A program made the translations under genes and the position numbers. A model generated the notes under the pieces. It searched no databases, had not been told where the DNA came from, and was given only the letters and a program-made list of their open reading frames with translations. DNA of 64,000 nucleotides from Tamarix chinensis (taxonomy: Eukaryota > Streptophyta > Magnoliopsida > Caryophyllales > Tamaricaceae), in the NCBI GenBank assembly GCA_030549775.1, contig CM060177.1:88507236-88571235 (forward strand). The letters run 5' to 3'. Shown here piece by piece: positions 38,101 to 53,500 of the stretch. Positions within the stretch are counted from its first letter, which is position 1. Each line of letters starts with the position of its first letter.

Positions 38101-41100
38101 GAGAATTTAAACTTAATTTAAAAGCAAACTGAGTAGTCCAGACAACACACCTTGTAAAAAGATATTGATGCAGGGACTTTGGGTGGCATAGATGAAGATG
38201 AATGTGGAAAAGGAAATAGAGGCAGCAAATGCGTGCAAACAATCTTCTTTGAGACTGTAGTATGTGGCATACGGAAAGCTTCCCTGAAACTGAAATTTCC
38301 AATGAAAAGAAAAGCACAATAACAAGGTATGTCATTAGGAAATGAATTTAAAAAACTTATTATTTTTTGCAAGGATTAGTGCAGAACAAAATCTAAGATT
38401 AGAGTAGGGGGAAAAATTGCCTGATGTAGACATTACAAAAGGAGAGGCAAAAAAAGAGAAGAGGAGAAGAAGCAAATTAGTGTCATTGTAAGTTTCATTA
38501 AGAACATCAAATAAAAATTAGCATGTGATTCCATAATCTCTCAAGAAATTTAAACAGAAGGCAGGAGAAAGGAATTAAATCTGAAGAATTTCTGTAACAC
38601 TTGTTTAAGAGAGTCCAAAGCAACAACCCTAACTACATATCTACAAATCATTAGAAACATGAAACATGGTGAAAAAAGGAAAAAATGAAAAGGGAAGTAG
38701 ATGGAAGTTCACCTCAGGTCCATAAGCTGAAATTCTTTAACTAAAGTCCTATGCAAGAATTCAGTATCCATGAAGCCCCCCAATTTACTTAATTCTTCAA
38801 CTCTTTGCATCGTAGCCCTGTGGAGAAAGCAGTATAACATGGAAATGCAGAGGCAAAACAGATAATCAATCCATATTGATAACCAAAGCAATTAAATGAT
38901 GTATATAAGCATGTACCCCCTTCTTATCAAAAAGCAAGTATTTCTATCACCAAATTTTTGTATAGAAAAAAAAGTCACTTTAAAAATGTCAAAGCATATT
39001 TTCCATTTTTACCTTAATTCACTGTCTATGAAGTAAATGATTTGCTATATTTCAATGAAGGGAGCAAATGGAATTTTAATATTATATTTACTAGTTCTTA
39101 GAAAAGAGTGTAACTCAGGCAATTAAATCACGGTCGCAGTTGCGTTTGCGGTCGCGGTCGTGGTGTCACAGTATTGGAGCGTCGCGAACGATAAATAATG
39201 TGTCGCGGTCGTCGCGGCGTGAATTTTTATTTTTATTTCACCATATACACTAACTATCATTTATTAATCATTTGAATATAAAGATTCAATAAACTAGTAT
39301 TTTATGTCATATTAGAAGTATTAGAGTAAGTCATTATATGCTAAATTTTTCTAATAAGTAATAACCCTAAATTTACCTTAGAATGAAAAAAGACATGTTA
39401 TTTAATAGTAAATGTGAATATAATAAATAATATTACTTTATTATGACTCAATAGTAACTTGATCTAAGATATAGATAGTAAATAAATAAATAAAAATTAT
39501 CATGCATGCTTTTTTCAGTAGATTTAAGAATTCTCAATAATTCGCCGATTTATCGGCGATTTATCCCAATTTATTAGTGATATTTTTTGATTTATCGGCG
39601 ATACCGATTTATCGGCCGATTTACCAGCGATTTATCAGCCAATAAATGTGAAATTTTAAAACCGTAGTGTATCGGTAATTTCGCGTCGCGGCTGGCCCAA
39701 AATCCGCTAAATAGCGGCCGCTACGCTATAGCGGGACTGCTATTTAATTGTATGGTGTAACTTATCAAAATAACATATTTTTTTATACAGAAAATAAATA
39801 AATAAATAAAACAATGCAACATGCAGGAAAAAAGCATTGTATGTTTTTCCATTGTACTTTGCTGATTTTCATTCAACAATGAGCAGAGAAAAAACATCAT
39901 TGTTTCCTCAAAATTAAATTTAAAACAACTTGAGGATTATTAGGCTGGTTGGCTGCAGTAGCATGATCAAGATCAGCTAAGACACATACCCTTCAATATA
40001 TGAAAGTAAGGAAATGCCGCCTTTCATCCTGATCCCTACACAATTCAATAAAGGCTGAGGCACAATTCTAAGGCTGAGTCTTATGTCAGTGATGTTCGTA
40101 TTGTTTTTTCTTTAACTCCCTAAAATTATCCCCAACACATGAAATTCAAGCAAAACCATCTGCTAACTTATTTTGGGTCCGTACCACACTTTTTCTTCCC
40201 CATCATCAGCATACCACTCTCGATTTCTATGATGAAAGACTGCAAACTGATGAAAATATCCATAACTTTTCCCAGTCCTTTTTGGTTGAAAATAAAAAGA
40301 ATAAGGGAAAATAAGAAACAGAAAAACTAAGGGTGAGTCTTCGAAGATACTGTAATTAAGAAAGGTATTTATGCCTCCGAAAAAAACATGTCCTTCCATT
40401 CGGATGACAATGAAACTTACAAAATTGGTCCAGCCTATGAGCTTCTAAGACCTAAGGGGGAAATTGCACCATGGTGGAAGATAGTTTGGAATCCTATAAG
40501 TATACCTCAACAGAACATTCTCCTTTGGCTCCTTATTCAGTGCAGACTCTTCACAAAGGATAGGATGATCACCTTGGGAATAACCAATGATGCAAGCTCT
40601 GTTTAGCACAGAGATGGTAGAGAAACATATGAACATCTCTTCTTTCAATGTTTTTTTTTTCCTAAGCAGCTTTGGGGAACTCTTATTCAGAAGTTTGGAT
40701 GCACTCGTGAAGCATATACTTTGAGCTTGGTTGTTGGATGGATGTGCAGAGGTGGCCGAGGTCCTAGAAATCGAACATTGGTATTGACATACCTCTTTGT
40801 TGCTATAGCTTATCATCTATGGGAGGAAAGAAAACAAAGAAGCTTTCAAGCCAAAGAAAGATCACCCCAACAACTTATATTTATCATTAAGGAAATGGCT
40901 ACAAGAATTGATAGTGTTTACAATTGTAAATCCTATAACGCCTTAGTCAACCAAGTTAATATGTTAGGCTAGAGGAATGGTGTTTTTTAAGATTTCATGG
41001 AGGTTGTATTGCTCTCATTGTACTTTGGAAAGTAATAAAAAATTTACTTACCCCCCCTCCCCAAAAAAAAGAAAATACAACTTTCTATTGGCTGTTCTCA

Positions 41101-41249
41101 TGAATTATCATCAGTTTTAGCCATGGGATGATATAATGCTAACAGAAGATAACCAGGAATTAAGGATGGTTTTGCATAAACTTTCAAAGTTAGGGGTTGC
41201 TCTACTCACTTTTCCTTTTCCTTATACATAACCACTGCAACTCTCTTCT

Positions 41250-41291
<42 letters not shown>

Positions 41292-44200
41292 CATTCCTAA
41301 AGCTCGAAAGGCATAGTACACAGAAAATTCAATGTTAATCTTTAAAACATTCAACAGAATATTATTTTAAGCCACCAAGTCTCCACAGCATTATAAGTAC
41401 ATGTTTATGCTTTGGCAGTTAGTTATTTTGTTAAGCTTAGGCACTGTTTGGCAACCAACTGTCCCTGAATCAAAATCACCCTTGCCATCTATTACAATTT
41501 ACAACAAGGTGTTTTTTAAATGATAAAATAAGATTACAACACATCCCCAGTGTCAATACACATCGATTCATTTGATTCAATTCAACAATTAACTCTTTGA
41601 ACAGAGTCTCAGTAAATTCGACGGATCCCTAACAGAGTTCTACTTGATCTATGAGCTCAACAGTTCTGTCATACAATAGAGCCATGCTTTAATACTATAT
41701 AATAATTTGCCAGCATTGAAACTACTAATTCTCAGCAGTCAGCAGATTCAACACACCTTTCCCACATAGAACATTCATTTTGGATACAAAATTAACAGGA
41801 TTTTCACGAATAGTAACAAAGGAAGCACAGCGTAAAAACCTAAAGCAGAAACATAAAGCAACAAGCTAAAAGAGAAACACAATTTCAGTCATGACAATGA
41901 TACACTCTTCATGTTCCAAAATTGTACTTACATGTCAGCTTCAACATGATGGTCAAGTGAAGATTGCTCAAGTAGCAGCCTAATGGGATCTTGATCATAA
42001 AGAAACTTCAGGAAGAGAACAACAAGTTCACTGCAACACCTGGGAAATGCAGTTACAAAACATGAAAGTAAACACTCACAGCCAACAAAACAAGATAACT
42101 ATACCTGTCATATGATGGGAACTGATCATTTCCATCTGACATTAGAATCTTGATGCACTTAAGTAGCCAGTTGAAGAAATTTGTAAACTGCAAGAATGTA
42201 CAAAACAAGAAAGAATGTGCACACAATTATACTTGGCTCAGTTGAATCTGAAGCACAAAATTAACTTGATGGATCTTTTTATCTCCCAGAGAACAAAGTG
42301 ATGCAGGAGCATCTCCCACACAGGAGCCTAACTTAATTATTAATTTTTCTGAGAAAAATGCCCAAAAAAACAATTCTAACTTGGATTAAATTAATGGATT
42401 AATTTAGGAGCCACTTTAGCCATGCAGTAGCCATTTTTGAAGCCACCACCTTTTGCAATCTTATGTGACTTAATTTCTGGCTTACTTTTGGCCAGATTGG
42501 CTCAGGAAAAATATTGCCAGCACACCAGCAGTTCTGGGCATCTTTTCTTTTCTTTTTTTTTTTTGACACAAAAATGGAGCAAATAGGTTACGGAAGCATC
42601 AGTAGTCCTTGGCCATATTTTGTGTATTTTTTTTCAAAAAAATGGAGGACTAGGAGACAGAAAAGTAATTAAATCAACGGCAGCAGATTATGGCAGAAAA
42701 GAAAGGCAAACAGGCCATAAATGTACTTTTAACTTTTAAATCTTTTTAATCATGTTGTTTAATCTTTTTAGCTTAACCTTTCTTGTAAGACACCCCCAAA
42801 TCAGATTAAATAGCAAGGAGAGTGCCCTTAGCACATCATTTTCATTTTTCAAGTAGAGTCAACTTGGGGCATATGGGCAGATTTGCTTTAAGGTAGAATC
42901 AAACTAGCTAGTTTTCTATCTACTAGATAACTACTTGATTTGATTTCAAACAAATCAACTTTTGTAATTAGTAAGTTGGTTTGTATCTAGACGAAGGTTG
43001 GACACTCTTATAAGTGTCAAGTTTGTGTTTGAATGAAGGCAACTTACCTTTTGGCTATCACTTCTCTCTGGAAAACCAAGACCTCCCCCCCTCTTCAAAA
43101 CTCAGGTGCAGAGTTTTGTTCAGCCTTCAAATTATAACTTTTTTTTACTCCAAGAGTTTAGCTTTTGGATGTTGATGGTAAATATTTGATCTTGAGAAAT
43201 GCTCATAGATCAAATAACTACATGTTCCCCCATCTCTTTCTCACTTTTCCTTTCAGTGGTAACTACCCTAAATTCATCACATTCCTTAGCTTGACCCAAT
43301 AGTTTCTCATACGCATCACAAAGGCTCAAACAAGTTTTCACATTCTATTTGGGGCTAAATGCTTGTGTGAAGTAAAGTAAACCAGATCATGCAAAATCTA
43401 ACCACTACATTAGAGGTGTTCATGAACCAAATATCCGGTAAAAATCTTCGTATATTTGAAAGATCGAATATCCGGAAAAAAACTTCATATATCGGAAACA
43501 TTGGATATCCGAAATTTCGGATTGATAACAAATAATCCGTCGGATATTCGAAACTTTTGAGTAAAACACAAATGAGAAATATCAAATAAAAATTATTCAA
43601 TCAAAAAATAATAAATTGATCCAATTTAAAGTAATATAATCTAATAATTTGATTTAAGTCTAAATTACTGTATATTGAATTAGTAATTCCAAATTTTGGA
43701 TAATATTTAAATATATAATCAAAATAATAAGTGGAAAGTATAAAATTTACATACAATAAACTCTCATTTTAAATTAGCACACACACATACATGATCATAT
43801 ACGATAAAATGTTATGAAATATAAACAATGTTTGGAGTATATAACTATATATGTACATATTTAAAGGATCGAATATTATTTTTATTTGTGGATTGGATAT
43901 CCGATTTATATTTTATTGATCGGATCGGTTATTTGATTTGAAAACAAAATATTGGTTCGGTTATTTTATTTTTTGAATCCGATGATTTAGTTATTGAATA
44001 ACATGAACAAACCTACTCAACATGAATACAAAAGTGAAGCTCACAAATCACAATTTTCCCTAGGCATTATAGAAGTACAATGTCTTATTCAAAGAGCTGA
44101 AAGCAAGTTGGCAGTATGAAATCAAGTATGGTTAGTTATTTACAATGGGAAACTCAACTAAAAATCTTGATTTTATCTTCTCTAAAAGGAATACATCTTT

Positions 44201-46359
44201 CAAGCCCAAATAAAAACGACGTCTGTCATGAGTTCAACTTCTTTAAGCTTCATACACTCACAACACTGTTTCAGCAGATGTAGAACCTTTATGAAAACAT
44301 TTGTAGCCACTGCACATGTAGAATGTCATGGCATGAAATGACAAAGGAAGTTGATACCACATACCAGCTGGACAGCAGAAGAAAGAATCTTCAGAAAATG
44401 CTGAATTTGTACAAGCAACATCCCCGCTCTCTCTGTTGCATTCTCAATAAGCGTCTCATCAAGACCAATGCCTCCAAAGCGTGCATGCCATCTTGAAAGG
44501 CCTCTTAGTTCTCCCACTCTGAATCCAATGATTTCTGCTGCTGGCTGATGATTTAAGATAAAAATAAAATAAAATAAAATAAAATAAAAAGGCTGATAGT
44601 AAATAATAACAGACTCTTAAAAACAGATTTTCATCAATGCTGGACCTATGATCTGTCTGGTTTCAAGAACCCAATCATACAGAAACATATTCCTGCCCCA
44701 TTTCAGGCATGCATATCTATTCAGCCTATGACTATTCTTAGCCTCTAGTCACAGCAAGCATATATGAAATTACCAGGTTCAGGTACTTCTATCTTATCAA
44801 AGGAAGAAGCTTCCAGGTCTCATAGATGCTGACAAGCATATTCAATCATGGCTGCAAACTTGAGAGTTGGAATGGTAAGGGAATGGGTCTATAGCTGTTT
44901 GATTTCAACATTAAGTAACAATGTTGTTGCTACTAGTTTTTACAATATAGGTCCTTTTCTTGACACAAGCATAGAAGATGCTTCTTCCATATAATAGCAT
45001 GTCCTGTTATTCCAGTACATTTCATGCTCAATTTTTGTACAAAGCTACTACAAGTTAGATGTAAAGAGGTTCTACTGTTTGGGCTTTATTGATATGACGT
45101 AACCTTAGATATTCTGTATGGTGATGAAATCTGAAGTTGTGTTTGGACTGAAGGTAAATTTTTCATGTTTGGTGTAAGGAGGGTAAACCTCAAAGGGTAA
45201 TATAAATATCCATCTTTGTTACCCTGGCATAGGGTAGGGCAAAGGGGAAGAAGGGGGAAGAGGCTAAGACTCGTATGTTTGGAGTCATGATGCAGCACAA
45301 CCAAACCTATGCCTTTCACAATCAACCACCTAAACTGATGCACAAACCATCTTGACCACCACACTCAACACTTTTTTGAACTAGTCAGTCATTGATAGGA
45401 ACATAACCAACATTTCAACTTCGTGGTGTCATCATAATATAATATGATTTTCAAGTCTGATGATAGAAAATATCTGATAATAGATAGTATATGCCTTTTG
45501 GTCAATATTGAGTGGTACATTTACCAGAAAAATATTTTCCTTTTTCTTTTTGATTTGACCAGGTCTTATGATTTAGAAACTGGATTAGGACCAGTTCTAA
45601 TAGATTAAGTTACTTTATTACTTAGTTGTTTTAATGAAATTGGTATATGTCAATTTATAAACATGATAAACCTACACCAAGTAGGACTAGTTACCCGACT
45701 GCATCAATTATCATATTCAACCTAAACATCATGTAAACTAAAAAAAAAATTCAAACATCAAATCAACAAAATAGAAATTATATCAATCATAATTTTGCAG
45801 ACTTCTAAATCTTAATTAGTTTAGTTATTGTAGTAAATAAAAAGATTGAAACAATTGATACTCTAAAAAGTTACATAAAATAAATAGCATAAATTAGCAA
45901 AACACTGATTGTGTACAAAATCAATTAGAACAATCAAGCTTCATGCACTCAATCATAAAGTTAGAATCAAATCAATAAACAAAAATGCAAAATGATAAAC
46001 CTCTAATCAATTGACAACACGATAGACAAGAATTAACAAAATTACAAGGTGACCATAAAGTTTAAAAACCCATCAATCAATAATAGTAATTTTATATGTT
46101 ATCAAGAAAAGTGAAAATTCTGAAGAATTAAAATGTTGGTGCTAGATTGAGAGATACATGATGAGTTCAAGGGACATAGATAGAAGAAAGCCCAGGCCAA
46201 GGCTAAAAAATAAGGGCATGAGATTGAACAGGAAAGAGAAAGAAAGATGGGGGAGATTCCACGGCACAACTAGAAAGAATAGGTAGCTCACGGCAGGTCA
46301 TGAAATGGCGTGACACTGCCATTCAGCTAAAATAGGTTGTATACACTATCTTCCCGAAC

Positions 46360-46406
<47 letters not shown>

Positions 46407-49400
46407 GCTAGCAGAAATCCCATGCACACTACCAGAGGCTCCGTCCACAGTGGTGGCAAAGCCATCTAGCTTAGGTAACACATGATGAAGCCAAACATGA
46501 CCTCTCCAACCAACAATGAGAAAGAAAAAGGCTTTGTTTAGTGGCAGTTGAAGAGTGGCAAAGGACGGTGGAAGAAGGGAAATATAGAGACAGTGCAGCC
46601 ATGGGATGTGAGGGAGGCTTACCGATTTTTCATTCAAAGGAAGTTCATCTTAAAGAAGCTAACAAAGAGGATAAGGGATGAGAGGATATATGAAGAATGA
46701 TGTCGCATTTGCAGTTTAGAAGCATTTTTTAATCAAAGACTGGTCTATGAGGAAATCCCATGTGAATTTCCTTTGGTTCTGTTGGCAGCTCATAATCTCA
46801 GGACAAAAAGAATATGAATCTTGGAAGACAAGCCAGCAAACTGTTTTGTTAAAAGAAGGTATTTCCTACGGTCTAGCTCTTTTGAGTGTTGATAAGTACC
46901 AGCTAACCACTGATCACCGGTATTGTTAATGAGGGAGGACCAGGGGGGTGAAAAAAGAAACAGGGAACCATGAAACGGAGTGAGGGGGAGGGAAGCTTGG
47001 AAAGTTAATTTGATGGCCAGCTAACTAATCCAGCCACTGACTAAAATAAGCAGAAATGGAGAAGGGAGAGGATGCTGGGAGTAGGAATGGTGTGACAGAG
47101 TTACATACACCAATCCAAAAAACCAAAAAAATTCAATGTTTACACATGTAAAAGTGCCCTGTCATTGCCACCCTCATCTTTTATCTTCAATCCAAATGCT
47201 CCTCAATAGCATCCAAACCGATTCATAAAGGTTCACAGAGTGAAACATATCAGTGACTAAAATTTTGGTCTCTTCTATCTGATACACAGCAGTCATTAAG
47301 GTCATCAAAAAGTACCACTTAATGTAGTGGTGAATGCCTATTATGAAACAATATGTTATTTGATGGCCCTTTGGCAAGTACAGGACGGTTGGGCATTACA
47401 AGTTTATAACCTAAGTACAAAAACATGACTAAGTAGAGTTTTTAGTTTCATGACAATCCACTCTCATGAATCTCTCCACATTTGGTCAGCACTATGATAT
47501 ATCATAGTAAACTAATGCATCTTCAATGCTATTGTTTCAAGCAGCAGAACATTTTTTTATGATGCTTCATAATTGGAAGATAAACAAAACAAAGGTCAAA
47601 CACAGATTTCTTTTAACATAGCTTACCTACCCAAAACTGTATGCATAACCCAAATAGATCTTGCTTGTAAAGGCATCAAATGTTGAGGCTAAAATCAACA
47701 GATTAATAAGGGATGTAAAGTATGGACCTGCAAATGGTTAAGTACAATCAGCTGAAGTTCCTTTCCAGCACTGTAGACACTCTTTGTTACACGCTTGAGT
47801 CCCTATTTTTAACAAGCTGAAGGAGTTAAAATTTATGGTAAGGCGCTGTTTTATGGCCAAGAATGGTTAAGCTGAGCTTACCCCTTCACCAAGAGAGTTA
47901 ACCAGAAACTGATGAAGAGGAGGGCTCGTTCGAGCACCAACAAGAAGACTAAATAACTCTTCTTCAGGTGAGGATTCCAATCCTGAAATATCATATATGA
48001 ATAGAATTGATTGCAAATAAAGAAAATTGAATATTATGATGCCTAAGTCTTCACAACATTACCATGACTGCTAATCAGGGTAGAAAGAGGCTCAAATTTC
48101 TCATGAAATGAGTGTATAGCGTCACACCATTGCTTGTACATTATGGATATTGATGCCCGGATGACCTCAGTTAAGTCTTCAATATGAGAAGCTTGCAGAG
48201 CAACTTGATAGAGCTCATTTTTTCTGCATTTTTTATGATCGCATTCTTTAGTCTTCGTGACAGGAAAGTCAAACAAATGCAGCATTTGCTTACAAAATCT
48301 GACTATACATCCATGTGAATGACAAGAAGAGAAGAAAACTAATAAAGTTCTTATGAAAACATAATGAAGAAGCCAACCATGAAAGAGATCTGTCAAATGC
48401 TCTTCTAAAATAAATGCACTAGAGGTATATTATAACAATCCTCACCATCAAATGATACAAATAAATAAATAAATAAAAAGTTTACCAGAAAATCACTACG
48501 TCATATCAAGAGACTAGTATACCCTTCTATTTACAAAAATGAGCCAACAACTGTTTTTGGTCTTTGTTCACACAAACTGCTGGACTACAATATAAAATAT
48601 AGATTGGGCCTAACCCATAAGCATAAGTTTTTGGGCCAACTTGTTTTCTGACATGATACCAGAACCACTGTGAAAAGAATGTCTAGTTTTTTAATCCCTG
48701 TTACCCTAATGTTGTTAAACAAATTGGAAGCATAAGGTATGAGGTGGGTTCATAGTATTCTGCTAGACCCACATTTCATGCCCCAAAAATGCATTTGCAC
48801 AAGTGTTCGAGCATAATATAAAATGATGAATTACACAAATCCATTCCAAAATAACCTAGCTGGAAGCAATAGTGGATCACTTGGAGACATCACAATAGTA
48901 TTCAAGCAAAAAATAAATAAAAATAGTAAAACAAAAAAGGGACAACAAGCACATTAAAAATCAACAGCCCAAATTCTCAAAGAAGTATCAAAGAAGCAAT
49001 CCGAGATAAAATCAATAAGAGAATTACACTTCGTTTGTTTTTCTCATTGTTACACAGCAAGGGAAATTCTAGACACCCAACAACTAGAAAGGCTTTCAAT
49101 CCCCAGATTCATAGCTAGCCTCACAAATGGAATCTAGAAGAGCAGTGATGCATTGATGATCTTATGAAGGATCTTTTTGTCGTTGTTTTCTCTGTTCTTT
49201 TTTCTTTCTGTATATTTTCCTAGTCTTATCATATATATCTAGGATAAACAGTAAATTACACGGATGAAATGAACTTAAAGTGACTTAATAGCTACGAGAT
49301 ACGAGTTTCAATCTTTTACCTCCTACAATCATTTATCTCCCTTCTTGAAAAATCTTTCAATGAAAATTTGAAATCAGGTCATTTTGGACACAATCCCTCA

Positions 49401-50508
49401 CTGGCTGCAAGCTGATAGAAAGCAGACTTGCATAGAGCAAACCCCCCATACCCTACCATCTGTGGGATTTATACCAGGTTGTTGTTGCTGTAGATATGAG
49501 ATTCAATCAATTCCCTAACAAATTTGGACTTAATACCTAAGAGATGCGAGATTCAATCTTTTACCTCCCGCAATCATTTATCTCCCTTGTTGAAAAAGCT
49601 TTCGATAAAATTTTAAATCAGGTCATTTTGGAAACAATCCCTCACTGACTGCACACTGATAGAAAACAGATTTGCATAAAGCAAACCCCCCAGACCCTGT
49701 CATCTGTGGGATTTATACCGGGTGGTGGTTGCTGTAGCTATGAGATTCAATAAATTCCCTAACAAATTTGGCAGTACTGAAGCCAAGAAAAATAAGGAAA
49801 GAAAGAGACATCTGTGAAAGACAGGTGCAAATAAAAAGTTGCTTCTATTTTTCCTTATCCTGCTTCAATCCCCTCAATAAGCTCTTGTTCCCACTGATGC
49901 TGGGTACAAGAAACACAGTTCACTAGTGAATGATCTGGGTGTCTTCTTTCCTCTTAGCAAAATTATTGTGTCCCAAAAATTGATTCATTGGAAGATCACA
50001 ATGGTCATTTATTATCTGACATCGGTTTTTTCCTCATATCAATCAGATGGCTCTTAGCTAACAAGATACCGAGGCTTGTATTGGGAAAGCTTTTTTATTT
50101 TGAATAGAAACTTTTCACTATTATGGTTACGACCAGTAGCTTGAGTTCCTTGGTGAGCAAGGACAGAATAAGCCCATCATAACTATCCATATATTACTAG
50201 TTGGCTACTATTGGCATCAAAATAAGATACCCTAGAAATATCAGTTGCCTAGTTTAGCTAACCAATAGGAAAGCCCTTAAACCCAAAGCCATAGCTATTA
50301 GGCAGTAGTCATGATTTAGCTAGAAATAACATAATTCAGGCAAAGATTATATTGTGTAAGTACATAAACAGTTACCCTGTAAGGCCATGCCCTTATGATA
50401 ACTCTAGGTTTGTATGTTCCTATTTTGATTATAAAAAGAATCCTTCAATAGCAATAAGACAAGTCGGGGAATTAACTAAAGAGTTAATTCTTAACTACAA
50501 TTACTCTC

Positions 50509-50568
<60 letters not shown>

Positions 50569-53500
50569 ATACTCTATAACTCTCTTTCACTCTGTCCATT
50601 GTCCACCACTCAGCCAAGTCATCCACCAATTAATTCATCCCACTTACCATTCAACTAGGTTATAGATTACAAACAAAGGAATGGGAAAGGGGACCATAAT
50701 CTCAACAAGGTCCCTCGAATTATGGAATTCGGGCTGGTGGCAGGATCCATGTCCCAAGCCCATAACAGCAACTTGCCATAATTATATATATATAAGTTTG
50801 TTGTCCCTATAAATACAAACAATAAACCACAATACTCATCGAGAATATCCTTCCCTAACAAATCCTATGCATTCTTAATACAGCTGAGTTTCTCTCTTCC
50901 AAAAAGATCCACAAAGCATAGACTACAACTGTGACCACTCTTGTAAGGACCATAGCATCTAAATTTGCATATTATGAAACAAGAAGACCTATACTAACCC
51001 CTTGTTTGGATCTACTTTTAAGTTGTAGTTATCCAAAAGAAGAAAAAAAAAAGTAGATTTTTTCTAAAATAATGGGTAAATTAAGCTCTAGAAGAACACT
51101 ACTTAAGAAAGGGTGTAATCCAGGCATCAAGTAGAGGAATTCACAAAACTATTTAACTTCCACAGAAAATAACTCCATCCCTCTAAAGTATTATTAACAT
51201 TGACAACTTGGATCATAAAAAAAAACAAGGGAAAAGTATGTACAACCACCCTGCCCTATAGTTTGTGGGGAAAACACCCTCCAAAAGACAATTTCACAAA
51301 ACCACCCATAGTTTTATTTTGTTACCAAACTGCTGTACTTTCACACTTTCGATTAAAAAATAGTGTGAAAGATTAAATTAACCTCCATTCGTGACCAAAT
51401 TGCCCCTAGATCTATCGCATAAATGCATATTAAGAAAAGGTGTAAAATTGTCATATGGTGAAGGTATTTTGGTCAATTACAGTAGCTTTTTAGTAAGTGA
51501 TGAAGGGCGGTAATTCGATAAAAGAATAAGCTTACAAGTGTATTTTATTTTTATGTTTAAAAAACATACATAAAGACTGATTTATAGAACCAAACGAAAA
51601 GAAAAATGAGGCTGAAAGTTACATAAATTCAAAGTTGTTTTATTTACAAACAGGAAACATAAAGATGAGGCAATGTTGAGTTTAAAAACACTAAAACTAG
51701 CGCAATATAAACCATCGTGCACAATCTACCTCATACTCATCCTACAAAAATGTCAAAAGAGAAACGTCAACAATTGATAACTGCATATTCAAGCCAAGTG
51801 GCAATTTCAGTCATTTCGGCAAGACAAATAGTAAAACGAGAACCATAACTAGAATAAGGAGCTACAAAGTTCTAGCTGATTTGATCACACCTGATTTGAT
51901 TGTACAAATCTGATGTGCTATTATAGTTATTATTATTGTACTAGTATTGCCATAATTAATAATATTTTATTCCCATTATTGCAATTGTTGTCATTACTAT
52001 CATTATTATAATTACTACCATCAAGTTTGTATTATTTTTATTATTATCAAAAAAAATCTGGCCAGATTTGAAATTAAGGTGAAGAGAACAGGCCCTAAGC
52101 CAACTAAAAAGTGAGTAGGTGAGGCAGTCCTTAATCACTAAATCTGTAACCGCAAAGAAGTTACCTCTTTGAGAAGATTGAAGTATCCAACACCAAGCAG
52201 TGCACACCGAATGTACTAGATTCAGACAGCTTCTGATGTCCAGTTTCGATACAATTGTCAGAGAATGCCCCTGAGCATATGATGGCCAGATGACAAAGAT
52301 CTTTTGACAAAGCAACCTGAGGAGAAAGCTACATATCAAGCAAAGAAGGAAAACTGAAAAGTAATAAATGAAAGTTCCAGTGAAAAATACTAAACATAGA
52401 GCTGGTCCAACAATAGCAAAATAAAAAGACCTGATTTCTTAATGCTATTTTCTGCAGCTGCTTATTAAATCACTTTTGCTTCAAGAAACAGCTTGATAGC
52501 AGTATGTTCCCAAGAAAAATAACTTGGTGCTAGGAAATGGTCCTATCACCAGTCTTTTACACATGATCGACATACAAATAGGGTAAATCACAAATACTAT
52601 AAATAAATGTAGCTCTTAAGATACAGAATTATGTTTGTTTAAGATTTTAGCTTGGTTAAAGCCATCAAACATGACACAAATTATCATGGAGAATTGCCTC
52701 ATCCAAATTAGATGTTACCAAGTCAACAGTTAATACAGCATTCGACTATCTTCTCTGTTGGTGACACTAAGGCTCCTGGTGTAGATGGTTACTCAGCGGG
52801 TTTCTTCAAAAAGAGTTGGGATATTATTGGAGATGAGTTATTCATGGCTATTAGAGATTTCTTCACTACCGGCTTCCTACCTAGGAAGGTAAATATTACA
52901 TCTCTCACCCTAGTCCCAAAAAAGCCTAACCCGCAACAGGTCACTGATTTTAGACCTATTGCTTGTTGCACCATGCTTTATAAGATCATATCGAAGATTC
53001 TTACGCAGAGACTCCAAGGTATCTTGCCCTCAATCATCGATCATGCTCAATCTGCTTTCTTGAAGGGGCGAAGTATCGGTGAAAATGTGTTATTGGCTCA
53101 TGAATTGGTCAGGAAATATGCTCGAAGAGGAGTCTCCCCTAGATGCATGTTAAAGTTAGACCTCCAAAAAGCTTATGACATGGTCAACTGGAGCTTTGTG
53201 AGGAATCTTCTGCTTCTATATGACTTTCCTTATCAGTTTGTAAAGCTGGTTACTGCTTGCTTGGAAACTGTGGCCTTCTCCCTATACTTTAATGGCGTGC
53301 TATCTCCACCTTTTCGGGCGAAAAGAGGTTTGAGGCAGGGAGATCCCCTCTCCCCCTACTTATTTATCCTTGTCATGGATTACCTAACCAGATGTCTTAA
53401 ACAGTTATGGACAAATGATTCTTTCAAAGGTCATCCCAGATGTAGAGCTTTGAAGATAACCAACCTGAGCTTCGCGGATGATATCCTTTTATTCTGCCAT

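Noticed and set aside
38113..38372. Three overlapping minus-strand frames near 38.1-38.4 kb
   Set aside because: Only the frame of the APC4 exon 38,151-38,283 ([15 protein letters not shown]) fits neighbouring exons; the others are shadows.
49285..49775. Regularly spaced repeats considered as a CRISPR-like array
   Set aside because: Only two units of 245 bp with SINE features in a plant intron; no array structure.
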